In this document: piece after piece, positions 8,301 through 14,355 of the stretch
How positions within the stretch are numbered: position 1 is the stretch's first letter
Layout of the letters: the number at the start of each line of letters is the position of its first letter
Origin: an uncultured Methanobacterium sp.
GTDB lineage: Archaea; Methanobacteriota; Methanobacteria; Methanobacteriales; Methanobacteriaceae
Assembly (NCBI RefSeq): GCF_963665055.1
Contig: NZ_OY762019.1
Location: 1 to 15,847 of the forward strand
DNA length: 15,847 nt
Direction of reading: 5' to 3'
Notes under the pieces: generated by a model
What the model saw: only the letters and a program-made list of their open reading frames with translations
Database searches by the model: none
Told to the model about the DNA's origin: nothing
Program-made: the position numbers and the translations under genes

Positions 8301-8905
8301 CCAGTGGTATCATTGGTAACAGCAACATAAATCGTACCATCAGAACCAATCACCGGTGAAGAACCAGTATTATAACCACCAGTAGTACACTTCCAAAGAA
8401 GCGTTCCATTGGAATTAAAGGCATAGGTGGTACTGTTCATCCAGTTACTGATATAGATAGTACCATCATTACCAATGGTAGGCGAACCCATTATTGTACT
8501 TCGAGTAGTCCAGGTCCATTTCAGTCGACCATTCGAATAAAAAGCGTAAAGAACACCATCCGCACCGCCAACATAGATCGTGCCATCAGAACCAATCACA
8601 GCAGAGCCATAAACAGTCAAGTTTTCAAAGGTCCACTTAGTGGTGTTAGTTTGTGGTCCAGTATAATCTGATTGACCGGTGCTATTTTCATCATTATGAT
8701 AACTGGGCCATTCTGAATCTGCAAGACCAGTAGAATTAGTTTCAGTAGTGGTGGTATTATCAGTACCAGATCCAGTATCTGTACCATATCCACTGGCAGT
8801 ATCAGCTGCGCTGCCACTATCAACTGCACTGGCACATCCCGCACCAGCAATGCAGATTAGAGCAAAAATGATGAATAATAAGGTTAATTTACCATTTTTC
8901 AACAT
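5351..8905 (-). CDS. Membrane-anchored chimeric surface protein: PQQ propeller, PKD, chitobiase-type and beta-helix domains
   Basis: This 1184-residue protein is predicted to stand on the outer face of the cell. The start is the ATG at 8903-8905, with a weak AGGA 6 nt upstream and the signal sequence MLKNGKLTLLFIIFALICIAG; an ATG at 8953 has no ribosome site. From that start the order is a signal peptide with a lipobox-like AGAGC (20-24), a Ser/Thr-rich linker (28-65), and about eight PQQ/quinoprotein-type blades with the recurring G.DGTIYVG...LYA....G..KW pattern (85-450). A PKD domain with WDFGDGTTS (about 453-530) follows, then a chitobiase C-terminal-like domain with YYTTDGTDP (532-615) and a beta-helix (620-965). 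A Pro/Gly/Ser linker (1070-1135) leads to a transmembrane helix WGIIAIILLIIVVILVYY and a basic tail. The beta-helix starts with the IQ.I.D.A..G module of the neighbouring adhesin. Binding target unknown. Confidence 0.85.
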   Translation of the reverse strand: MLKNGKLTLLFIIFALICIAGAGCASAVDSGSAADTASGYGTDTGSGTDNTTTTETNSTGLADSEWPSYHNDENSTGQSDYTGPQTNTTKWTFENLTVYGSAVIGSDGTIYVGGADGVLYAFYSNGRLKWTWTTRSTIMGSPTIGNDGTIYISNWMNSTTYAFNSNGTLLWKCTTGGYNTGSSPVIGSDGTIYVAVTNDTTGTLVAISNSGTVKWRYTMGVIYGTSPVLGVDGTIYMVDYDGIVYAINPDGTLKWSFRLVINNNNNSPTYYVNMCYDALSIGPDGTIYIANSRTTRVVGGSSYEGWFWLFAIKDNGNSGSLKWTYKSTAWNNHIQDPVYGAPAISADGIIYVVTARNLYAIDLNGNYLWDLLSLGYNTGGVSGTGLTSAIIGSDGTIYVGGRNGLYALNRDGTIKWSYATDEIVGSPAIGRDGTLYVGTITGTFYAFNSIGADFNMSGVNGTTMTEQFNGTTTGTPKSWKWDFGDGTTSTEQNPKHTYSKSGVYTVVLTVTLDNGSLIQITKILSIEKVDSTAPTVNSSLPSGTYNTPQNVVLNATDDSGNVTIYYTTDGTDPQTSSTRRVYTRPIVISDTTTLKYAAVDPSGNWSMIYTENYTILAVIYVQNASYYTNGSLSEQIQAILDNAAPGSIVMFLGSSYDNLKLVINKELFLISYNGTEITISDPSGPAVFLINGPQASGTQIIGFNITTNTIPGILVNNTSNATIYGNSVSSTGGSAILVNNSSNTSIYYNDCVNSSIGINISNSNNTQIFGNLISGNAKIGVFIYNSSNTTVNNSVIIGNGNNSTAGIYSDEGGVYILNSDHVQVVNNDINYNSQGVTIRGNGPFTSDVLIDHNNINDNYGEGVLLSGRLMNIAVTWNYIQRNANGVQMDYSNGQNITVQSNYISDSVTGRLDQNVEDSGNGITFGRDYQSELDYKTGNETVQYNVISNTQGRLVDAHDANIELAPIGINVYEYYFPDDDPVTSANGDTSRFCCKVRSEAAKLVLVRTGPNTYIAYFVDVDNPENPLTEIPSISLTFQKVGSTIIVSWLQNSASINELSGVTANGEDTGKKDYPYPKEPEPDTPNTPGGGDGNNQGVATAGSGGGSGGSSSSNGASSGSSAVGAAASISSAGSSSQGKLIQELITDEFKKNPQFWGIIAIILLIIVVILVYYRKDIMVMIEKSRK

Positions 8906-8970
8906 TATCAATCCTATTTTTTTACTTATAACTCCATTAGTTTGAGTTTTCATACCAGGAGCTTGACATT

Positions 8971-9009
8971 TCCTATGATTAATTTAAAATTTTATCCTGT
9001 GATTAATTT
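8971..9009 (-). repeat. Near-perfect 15-bp direct repeat in the leader of the chimeric surface protein gene
   Basis: TCCTATGATTAATTT (8971-8985) and TCCTGTGATTAATTT (8995-9009) match at 14 of 15 positions with a 24-bp period. They lie between the promoter near 9100 and the start at 8905, so they would be transcribed in the 5' leader. Confidence 0.5.
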
Positions 9010-9099
9010 GAACTCGTGAGTAAGTCGAATTATCAGGATCACATTTCTCACTTAGATGATCCAAAATAACTCATATTCTAATTGATCTGATGAAATGTG

Positions 9100-9107
9100 C
9101 ATATAAA
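9100..9107 (-). promoter_or_regulatory. TATA box of the chimeric surface protein gene
   Basis: The minus strand reads ACATGTTTATATGCAC; TTTATATG fits the archaeal TATA consensus except at its last base. Transcription would begin near 9075-9080, giving a leader of about 170 nt. Confidence 0.5.
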
Positions 9108-9259
9108 CATGTCGATTAGGCTTTAAACCATAAAAGAATAAGCTTTACACAAAAATTATTACAGGTTTAACCATTCAAAATTGCCAAAACTATCAACAGA
9201 ACCATTTAAATTATTTAAGCAATATCTAAATGCCCAATAACTAAAAACAGCTTTAAACT

Positions 9260-9282
9260 ATATTTTTATACCATAAAAATAT
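9260..9282. promoter_or_regulatory. Inverted repeat in the divergent intergenic region
   Basis: ATATTTTTAT-ACC-ATAAAAATAT has perfect 10-bp arms and a 3-nt centre. It lies between the two divergent promoters, about 45 bp upstream of the methyltransferase TATA box. It could be an operator. Its pure A/T composition lowers the weight of the observation. Confidence 0.35.
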
Positions 9283-9324
9283 GATTAACCACCTAACACC
9301 AGAAATATTATACCCTATACAGAA

Positions 9325-9335
9325 ATGTATATATC
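9325..9335 (+). promoter_or_regulatory. TATA box of the methyltransferase gene
   Basis: GAAATGTATATATC contains a TATA-like core about 50 nt before the ATG. The expected transcription start near 9352-9356 leaves a leader of about 30 nt, which contains the GGAGG ribosome site at 9370-9374. Confidence 0.5.
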
Positions 9336-9383
9336 TACATCTCGTTATAGTATTTTAAAAAATGAAAATGGAGGAGATTTGAA

Positions 9384-9998
9384 ATGTCAAGTGATACTGG
9401 ATTATTCCCATCTAATGGTCATCGGATACAGGGAAGATCAACCGAATCATTCCTGGACGCTAGTGATATAATTTCACGACTTGATCTTAAAGGAAATGAG
9501 GTTTTTATGGATGCTGGTTGTGGTGATGGTCACGTTGCCATGATAGCTCATGATATGATGGATAATGATGCAACCATCTATGCCCTGGATGTTTACCCCC
9601 CATCAATTGAAGATATGGAAAAGGATGTGGAAGAACAGGGCATAAGCAATATAATAGCAATTCAGTCAGATATAGCTGAAAAAATCGCCCTTGATGATGA
9701 TACAGTGGATATTTGTCTCATGGTTAATGTTTTCCACCACTTCGTAGCTCAGGAAACAGCAGATAGTGCCATTAGCGAGCTTAAAAGAATTATAAAGCCC
9801 GGTGGTAAAATTGCGGTCATGGACTACAAGAAAATGGACACAGGCTACGGTCCCCCAGCTAAGTTCAAAAGCAGTCCAGAAGAGATGGGGGAAATGTTCA
9901 AAAAACACGACCTTGAAATGTTTAAACTGGACACCGAAGCAGGGGAAGTCCTGGACAACGGAACCATGTCCCATTATATTATAACATTCCAAAAATAA
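9384..9998 (+). CDS. Class I SAM-dependent methyltransferase, UbiE/type-11-like
   Basis: The 204-residue protein has the layout of a small Rossmann-fold methyltransferase. The glycine-rich SAM loop DAGCGDGH is at 43-50 and a ribose-binding acidic residue D69 lies in YALDVYPPS. An acidic SD.AE loop is at 95-99, VNVFHHF at 114-120 and the post-motif strand IIKPGGKIAVMDY at 136-148. Such proteins transfer a methyl group from S-adenosylmethionine. The acceptor cannot be told from sequence, and many methanogen relatives are unassigned. The ATG is preceded by GGAGGAGATTT at good distance, so the start is firm. It is the only plus-strand gene in the window and is flanked by its own promoter and a strong terminator, so it appears to be transcribed alone. 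No frameshift or missing motif is seen. Confidence 0.88.
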   Translation: MSSDTGLFPSNGHRIQGRSTESFLDASDIISRLDLKGNEVFMDAGCGDGHVAMIAHDMMDNDATIYALDVYPPSIEDMEKDVEEQGISNIIAIQSDIAEKIALDDDTVDICLMVNVFHHFVAQETADSAISELKRIIKPGGKIAVMDYKKMDTGYGPPAKFKSSPEEMGEMFKKHDLEMFKLDTEAGEVLDNGTMSHYIITFQK

Positions 9999-10017
9999 GT
10001 AAATAAACCTCTAAAAG

Positions 10018-10048
10018 TTGTTTTTTTACTTTTTTAAACTTTTTTTAA
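10018..10048 (+). terminator. U-rich terminator of the methyltransferase gene
   Basis: Three T tracts (T7, T6 and T7) begin about 20 nt after the TAA stop. This is a strong archaeal oligo-U terminator on the plus strand. Confidence 0.7.
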
Positions 10049-10101
10049 TTACTCATCTATTGGATACCTCAATACTTTTCTATTGAATAGCTAAAGAATT
10101 T

Positions 10102-10251
10102 TTCAGGAATAATTCCCCAATTAAGAATATTCTAGAATAATTATACCGTACTAATAATATCCCAATAATAATATTAATTACTAATTAGGTTCCAATAAGA
10201 ATATCCATTAATAAATATGCTCAAATAAGAATAGTAATATCTATTACTCAT
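10102..10251. repeat. Weak 30-bp periodic AT-rich repeat
   Basis: Segments starting at 10162, 10192 and 10222 begin with CCAATAATAATAT, CCAATAAGAATAT and CAAATAAGAATAG at exact 30-bp spacing. More diverged relatives may lie at 10132 and 10102. This could be a decayed minisatellite or curved DNA between two convergent terminators. Low complexity keeps confidence low. Confidence 0.3.
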
Positions 10252-10284
10252 TATACTTCACTAATAACATCATAGATAATGAAT

Positions 10285-10316
10285 TTAAAACAAAAAAAGT
10301 TAAATTTTAAAAAAAT
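10285..10316 (-). terminator. U-rich terminator after the FmdE-family gene
   Basis: On the minus strand T7 and T7 tracts, the second followed by GTTTT, begin about 17 nt after the TAA stop at 10333-10335. They face the methyltransferase terminator, so the two units converge. Confidence 0.6.
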
Positions 10317-10332
10317 CCAGTTTGCGGTCCGG

Positions 10333-10911
10333 TTATAACAGCTGATAATATGACTTTTCAAAGCAGGAAGTACAGTATGCCTTTCCTCCTTTTAAGTGGT
10401 GTTTACCATCCATAACCACTTCCCCACAGTCAGCACACCGGGCTATTTCCAGTGGTTTGCCCGGGAGGTCATTAGGGTCTATTTTGACTGAAACCTTTTG
10501 AACCATGAATAATTCATCTCCAGGAGTTTTGGCTATTCTTTCGGTTAATTCTTCTATGGTTTCCTCATGTTCTGCTTCAGAGTCAATATCAGTATCTTTG
10601 TTATTAGCATCTATGTCCATGACACGTACTGCTTCGCCAGTGTCAATGTTCACGAAGGTGGCTGCGAATTTACCGTATCCCATGGGTTTGAGGGATTTTT
10701 TACCCAGTGATGTTTTGGTAACCGATTGTATGGCATCACAGATGCACCGGTCAATCTCTGTGAATACGATTAACCTTTTATCCTTCTCACCAGGTGTCAT
10801 TCCCATTTGTTCCATGCCGTGTATAGCTAATTTGGTACCCATTACTATTCCACCACATATATCACCGTGGAACTCACCAGCTTTTTTTAATAATTCCATG
10901 TAGTCACTCAT
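10333..10911 (-). CDS. FmdE-family protein with C-terminal zinc ribbon
   Basis: This 192-residue protein belongs to the FmdE (PF02663) family, named for a subunit E found with molybdenum formylmethanofuran dehydrogenase. The family motifs are FHGDICGG (14-21), a cysteine pair in DRCICDAIQSVT (54-65) and GYGKFAATF. The C-terminus has a zinc-ribbon pair, CADC (159-162) and CTSC (180-183). The start is the ATG at 10909-10911 because GGTGAT lies 3 nt before it; a TTG at 10929 would run through that site. No catalytic dehydrogenase subunits lie nearby. Instead the gene follows a metal-chelate-type ABC transporter, which suggests a part in metal or cofactor handling rather than in the enzyme itself. 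That role is inference. Full-length and intact. Confidence 0.85.
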   Translation of the reverse strand: MSDYMELLKKAGEFHGDICGGIVMGTKLAIHGMEQMGMTPGEKDKRLIVFTEIDRCICDAIQSVTKTSLGKKSLKPMGYGKFAATFVNIDTGEAVRVMDIDANNKDTDIDSEAEHEETIEELTERIAKTPGDELFMVQKVSVKIDPNDLPGKPLEIARCADCGEVVMDGKHHLKGGKAYCTSCFEKSYYQLL

Positions 10912-10994
10912 ATTATCACCATTTTCCAATAATACCTTTATTCCGGATTAATAAACCATTAAATTCTTTTTTTCTGATGTTTTATTATCTATTC

Positions 10995-11029
10995 CTAATG
11001 ATTTTAAGCTAATTTCTAATGATTTTAAG
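10995..11029 (-). repeat. Perfect 14-bp direct repeat upstream of the FmdE-family gene
   Basis: CTAATGATTTTAAG occurs at 10995-11008 and 11016-11029, a 21-bp period equal to two helical turns. It lies in the 148-bp gap between the ATPase and FmdE genes, about 85-120 bp upstream of the FmdE start. That is a plausible site for a tandem-binding regulator. Confidence 0.45.
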
Positions 11030-11059
11030 TTTTAAGACATTTTTAATAATTTATATTCA

Positions 11060-11848
11060 TTAAATTCCGTTTATAGTTTTCATGGGGACACAGATTTTCC
11101 GGTCAGGATCTATGTCCACTATTTCCACGTGGATCCCATAGGCTTTTTCCATATTTTCCCGATTTATTACCTCTTCTGGTTTGCCAATGGCCATAAAGTT
11201 CTTATCCTTCAGTATGGCCACTTTATTGGAGGATATGAATGCATGATCCGGGAAGTGGGAGGTCATTACTACTGAAAGTCCTTCACTGGCTAATGTTGAG
11301 ATTATATCCAGTGTTTTCAGTTGATTGCCGAAATCAAGATGGGAAGTGGGTTCATCCAGTACTAGAATGCGGGGTTCCTGGGCTATTACCCTGGCAAAGA
11401 AGACCAGTTGCTGTTCCCCACCACTTAAGGTGGTGTAAGGTTTATCCCTCATATGGGAAATTCCAAACTTTTCCAGGGCTTTTTCTGCAATTTTATAGTC
11501 TTTTTCTCCCAGTGATTCGAAAAAATCAAGGTGGGGTGTTCTGCCCATTAAAACCACATCGAAAACTGTGAAGGCAAAGGTTGGAATGTGGCCCTGGGGG
11601 ATATAACCTATATTCCTGGCTATTTCCCTTTGATCGATGTGCCGGATGTCCTCCCCATTGATGTAAACTGTGCCGTTATTCAATCCATGGATTCTGTTTA
11701 GACACTTTATTAGGGTTGTTTTACCACAGCCATTGGGGCCCAGTATACAGACCACATCCCCCTTTTCCACTGTTAAATTTATATCTTCAAATATATTGCC
11801 AGTTTCATCATATGCAAAGGCTGCATCCTTTATTTCCAGTATACTCAA
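11060..11848 (-). CDS. ABC transporter ATPase, FecE/BtuD type
   Basis: This 262-residue cytoplasmic ATPase drives uptake through the permease encoded just upstream. Counted from the TTG start, Walker A GPNGCGKTT is at 37-45, the Q-loop glutamine at 85, the signature LSGGEQQ at 141-147, Walker B ILVLDEPTSHLD at 161-172 and the switch histidine in TSH near 198. FecE/BtuD-type importers carry iron chelates, haem or corrinoids; the substrate here cannot be chosen. The start is a TTG (11846-11848) preceded by a perfect AGGAGGTGA 4 nt away; a frame start at 11878 would run through that site and add ten residues. The gene is intact, unlike the permease and binding-protein genes before it, from which it is separated by 82 bp. 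Confidence 0.9.
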   Translation of the reverse strand: MSILEIKDAAFAYDETGNIFEDINLTVEKGDVVCILGPNGCGKTTLIKCLNRIHGLNNGTVYINGEDIRHIDQREIARNIGYIPQGHIPTFAFTVFDVVLMGRTPHLDFFESLGEKDYKIAEKALEKFGISHMRDKPYTTLSGGEQQLVFFARVIAQEPRILVLDEPTSHLDFGNQLKTLDIISTLASEGLSVVMTSHFPDHAFISSNKVAILKDKNFMAIGKPEEVINRENMEKAYGIHVEIVDIDPDRKICVPMKTINGI

Positions 11849-11853
11849 TACTT

Positions 11854-11862
11854 CACCTCCTG
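11854..11862 (-). promoter_or_regulatory. Consensus ribosome site that sets the TTG start of the ATPase
   Basis: Minus-strand CAGGAGGTG is followed by AAGTA and TTG. It matches the full archaeal anti-Shine-Dalgarno and excludes the longer frame. Confidence 0.7.
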
Positions 11863-11865
11863 AAT

Positions 11866-11884
11866 GTGTTATTAACACTGTTAA
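11866..11884 (-). promoter_or_regulatory. Overlapping palindromes in front of the ATPase ribosome site
   Basis: GTGTTA-T-TAACAC (11866-11878) and TTAACA-C-TGTTAA (11872-11884) share the arm TTAACA/TAACAC, so only one of the two hairpins could form at a time. They end a few bases before the ribosome site. A translational or transcriptional switch is possible; chance is not excluded. Confidence 0.3.
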
Positions 11885-11930
11885 TATCCCTTATTTACCC
11901 GTTTTAACACATTTATCAGTCCTAAACCAT

Positions 11931-12977
11931 TCAAGCCCATGTACCGTAACCCTTTCTCAGCAAGTATAAGAAGAATGGAGCCCCGATTATAGCGGTTAAA
12001 ATTCCAATGGGAACTTCGGTAATGAGTAATGTCCTGGATATGTTATCCACAAATAGAAGGAATGATGCTCCCAGGCAAATGGTGGCGGGTAACAGGTTTT
12101 TATGATCTGGACCAACAATTATTCGACTAATGTGGGGTATAATCAACCCAACCCATCCAATAATCCCACTTATAGACACGGCAGCTGCGGTTATCAGGGT
12201 ACAGCAAGATATTATGATCAAACGGAGCTTTTGGGTTTCTATTCCATAGATTTGGCTTCTTCATCACCCATGGCTAAGATGTTCAGCCTCCACCTTAATA
12301 CCAGTAGTATGCTTATTCCCAGGATTATGGGGATGGCTGCAATGAAGACTTCCTTGTTACTGGCGCCGGCAACACTTCCCATTAACCAGTAGACGATCTG
12401 GGGTAACTTTTCAAAGGGGTCGGCCATGTACTTGCAGAGAGATATCAGGGCACCGAAGAGTGACCCAATAGCCATACCACTTAAAACCATTACCAGATCT
12501 GGTGAGCTTTTAATGGAACGGGCAATAACGTAGGTGAGGGTCACTGCCACCATTCCCCAGATGAATGCCGAGATCTGGGTAAAGATGGGTATTCCAATTA
12601 GTAGTATTGCTATGGCCGCTCCAAACCCTGCTCCTGCAGAAACAACCCAGTATGTCTGGTGAAACCAGGGGGTTCTTGAATGTTCCCTGGAATGAAGCCC
12701 CTGCTACAGATAAAGCAGCCCCTACAAGTAATGCTGCCATTATGCGAGGTAACCTAATATCCCAGACAACAGTGGAAGCGGCAGCAGATACGTGTATGAA
12801 TGGGAAGAATTTGGCCAGTATGGCCATGATCACTTCCACCGGACTTAAAGGATACCTGCCGATCATGAAAGAAACAAAAAACAGGAAAATTGGTAATGCA
12901 ATTAGAATTACATTAACCAACCATTTCCGGTTAGTCCCATCAAGAGCAGATTTCCATTTTTTTGTGTTTGTAAACAT
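11931..12977 (-). pseudogene. ABC transporter permease, FecCD/BtuC type, with two compensating frameshifts
   Basis: Read through two single-base indels, this gene gives a permease of about 348 residues, the normal length for FecCD/BtuC. The first piece (12977 to about 12645) ends at FKNPLVSPDILG. Dropping one extra T in CTGGGTTGTTTC at 12644-12645 continues it as VSAGAGFGAAIAILLIG. The middle piece runs to GDEEAKSM at about 12245, where one G is missing from GGG. The last piece then reads GIETQKLRLIIISCCTLI and the family motif IIGWVGLIIPHISRIIVG, with EVPIGILTAIIGAPFF near the end. The +1 and -1 shifts cancel. As written the gene cannot make the full protein. All family motifs are otherwise intact, which favours sequence error or very recent mutation. 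The ATG at 12977 has a GTGAT site 3 nt before it. It lies between the binding-protein and ATPase genes. Confidence 0.85.
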
Positions 12978-13031
12978 TAGATCACACGTGTTTCTTCATT
13001 TTCCCTGTGGATTATGACACATCGGTTATTC

Positions 13032-13112
13032 CTCATTATACATCAGCCCACAATATACATCCCTAGCCACAGTATACATCTCATGGCCCATACTTCAACC
13101 ACACTATACATC
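13032..13112 (-). repeat. Four 13-14-bp repeats between binding-protein and permease genes
   Basis: On the minus strand GATGTATAnTGTGG occurs at 13099-13112 (n=G), 13067-13080 (n=C) and 13048-13061 (n=T), and as GATGTATAATGAG at 13032-13044. The first copy overlaps the last codons and stop (GAT GTA TAG) of the binding-protein gene. Spacing is irregular (18, 5 and 3 nt). Confidence 0.6.
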
Positions 13113-14205
13113 AGTCATTCCTGAATCTTTCAAGATCTTGGTTACTCCATCATCACTGAGATCATAGTGGTAGAATTCTGAGTAGAACTCTTTAACCTCT
13201 CCTTTGAGGTCTAAATTCTTGAACTTGTCTGGATATAATATTTTAGCAGTCCATGGAATTCCAATTATGAGGTTTGCCCCGGTTGGCTTGTCGAACCATT
13301 TAAATGGAGATTGTGGGGATAGGTAAACCTTTTTATTTTGAACTGCGTTTACACTGCTCCAGGTGGAGTTTTGATAGACACTGGCAAAGAAAGTGGGGTC
13401 AGTGGTTATTATAACTTGAGGATTCCATTTTAGAACCTGTTCCATGGATACCTGTGTTTGTCCACTCCCTCCCTGCATCTGGACATTGGCCACATTATTC
13501 CCGTGACACAGATCAATTAACTGTCCATGTACTGAACCAGAGGGCTCGGTTTTCAGACCGTCAACTCCCTCAGCAAAGTAAACTGTTGTCCTTTCACTGT
13601 CAGGTATGGTTGACACCACATCAGTCACTTCTTTTTGAACCTTAGTATTGAAATCAGACAGTTTCTTGGCCTTATCAGTGGACCCCAGTAGGGTTCCTAT
13701 AAACTCTATGGAGGGGTTTAAGGTGGTTACATTACTGGTATCTGCCACACCCACCACTGGTATTGAACCAAACTTCTGCTGTCTTTCGGATAGAACTGAG
13801 AGGGTTGATGCATGTGAAGATGAATCATCTGGACTTACACTGTCCAGCACCACATCAGGGATCATGGCGATGAATTGCTCGTAACTACCGGATTGGGATC
13901 CGTACCATCCACCCACTGACGGCAGATTCTTATAGGCATCAGGCATGTATTTCTGTTCGTCACTGGTTACCTCATAGTTGAAGGCCTGTAATTTGTCAGG
14001 GCTAATCATGTAGACCAGGACTGTGGTGGTGGGAGAAGTGGATAGAACGTGATTTATGGGTGAAGGCACAGTTAAATTTCGACCAGCCATATCGGTTATT
14101 GTGGTGTTTCCCCCTGCAAAAAGCCCCGTATTCTGTTAAATAACTTCCAAGTCCTGCAACTGCAATTAAAGCCACTGCTGCAATCAAAATAAAGTAATTC
14201 TTCAT
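13104..14205 (-). pseudogene. Metal-chelate/corrinoid ABC substrate-binding protein, FecB/BtuF type, one frameshift
   Basis: Read through one indel, the gene gives about 366 residues. An exported N-terminus MKNYFILIAAVALIAVAG leads, after TEYGAF, into AGGNTTITDMAGRNLTVP and the two-lobed FecB/BtuF fold. Supporting motifs are TDMAGRNLTVP, IPDVVLDS, LKWNPQVIITTD and NKKVYLSPQSPFKWFDKP. The break is one extra T in the T5 run at 14118-14122 on the minus strand; as written, translation goes out of frame after about 29 codons. The downstream frame (13104-14090) lacks a signal peptide, so it is not a credible separate gene. The signal sequence has no lipobox cysteine, so it may act as a membrane anchor. 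The ATG at 14205 follows GGTGAT by 3 nt. This is the first gene of the uptake operon; the substrate is unknown. Confidence 0.82.
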
Positions 14206-14240
14206 TTAATCACCTGTACCTTCATTCAATCACCTGTACG
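14201..14240 (-). repeat. 20-bp tandem duplication of the ribosome site and start codon of the binding-protein gene
   Basis: Positions 14201-14220 and 14221-14240 match at 18 of 20 bases. Each copy contains ACAGGTGATT..ATGAA on the minus strand. The two ATGs are 20 nt apart and therefore in different frames. Confidence 0.7.
14202..14225 (-). CDS. Possible 7-residue upstream ORF (MKVQVIK) created by the duplication
   Basis: The upstream ATG at 14225 opens MKVQVIK and stops at a TGA that overlaps the ATG of the binding-protein gene (ATGA), an arrangement that would allow coupled translation. It has its own GGTGATTG site. Against it, the only TATA-like box I see (TTATAAAA, 14241-14248) would start transcripts near 14220, inside this ORF. 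It may therefore be transcribed only from a promoter further upstream. Confidence 0.3.
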   Translation of the reverse strand: MKVQVIK

Positions 14241-14248
14241 TTTTATAA
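14241..14248 (-). promoter_or_regulatory. Possible TATA box of the ABC transporter operon
   Basis: Minus-strand AATTATAAAACG has a TTATAAAA core. Transcription would begin near 14220, giving a very short leader that still contains the second GGTGAT site. Confidence 0.35.
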
Positions 14249-14303
14249 TTATGATCATTAACTTACAGAATTTCATTTTTAACACCAAAACTCATTTTAA
14301 CAT

Positions 14304-14331
14304 CACAGTCTATGGAAAACCACAGTCGATG
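14304..14331. repeat. Near-perfect 11-bp direct repeat upstream of the transporter operon
   Basis: CACAGTCTATG (14304-14314) and CACAGTCGATG (14321-14331) match at 10 of 11 positions with a 17-bp period. They lie about 60-90 bp upstream of the possible promoter and could bind a regulator. Confidence 0.4.
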
Positions 14332-14333
14332 CA

Positions 14334-14352
14334 TAAAAATGAAAATAAAAAA
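14334..14352 (-). terminator. U-rich terminator after DUF2149
   Basis: Directly after the TAG stop at 14356 the minus strand reads TTTTTTATTTTCATTTTTAT. This separates the channel genes from the transporter operon. Confidence 0.6.
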
Positions 14353-14355
14353 CTG

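Noticed and set aside
5542..8945. Other open frames inside the chimeric surface gene (5542-5742, 5700-5987, 7901-8131, 8617-8850, 8748-8945)
   Set aside because: All overlap a continuous frame with clear domains from signal peptide to membrane anchor, and none has a ribosome site or recognisable domain.
9666..9992. Minus-strand 108-residue frame across the methyltransferase gene
   Set aside because: It is the antisense shadow of a gene with intact SAM-binding motifs and its own promoter and ribosome site.
10102..10251. CRISPR array suggested by 30-bp spacing
   Set aside because: There is no conserved repeat of CRISPR length with unique spacers; the whole segment is low-complexity and only loosely periodic, and no cas gene is near.
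12239..12977. Programmed frameshifting in the permease gene
   Set aside because: Two opposite shifts at sites without slippery sequences or known precedent in FecCD permeases are better explained by indel error or mutation.
13104..14090. A separate 328-residue cytoplasmic binding protein starting inside the frame
   Set aside because: It lacks a signal peptide and ribosome site, while the signal peptide is found one base out of frame directly upstream.
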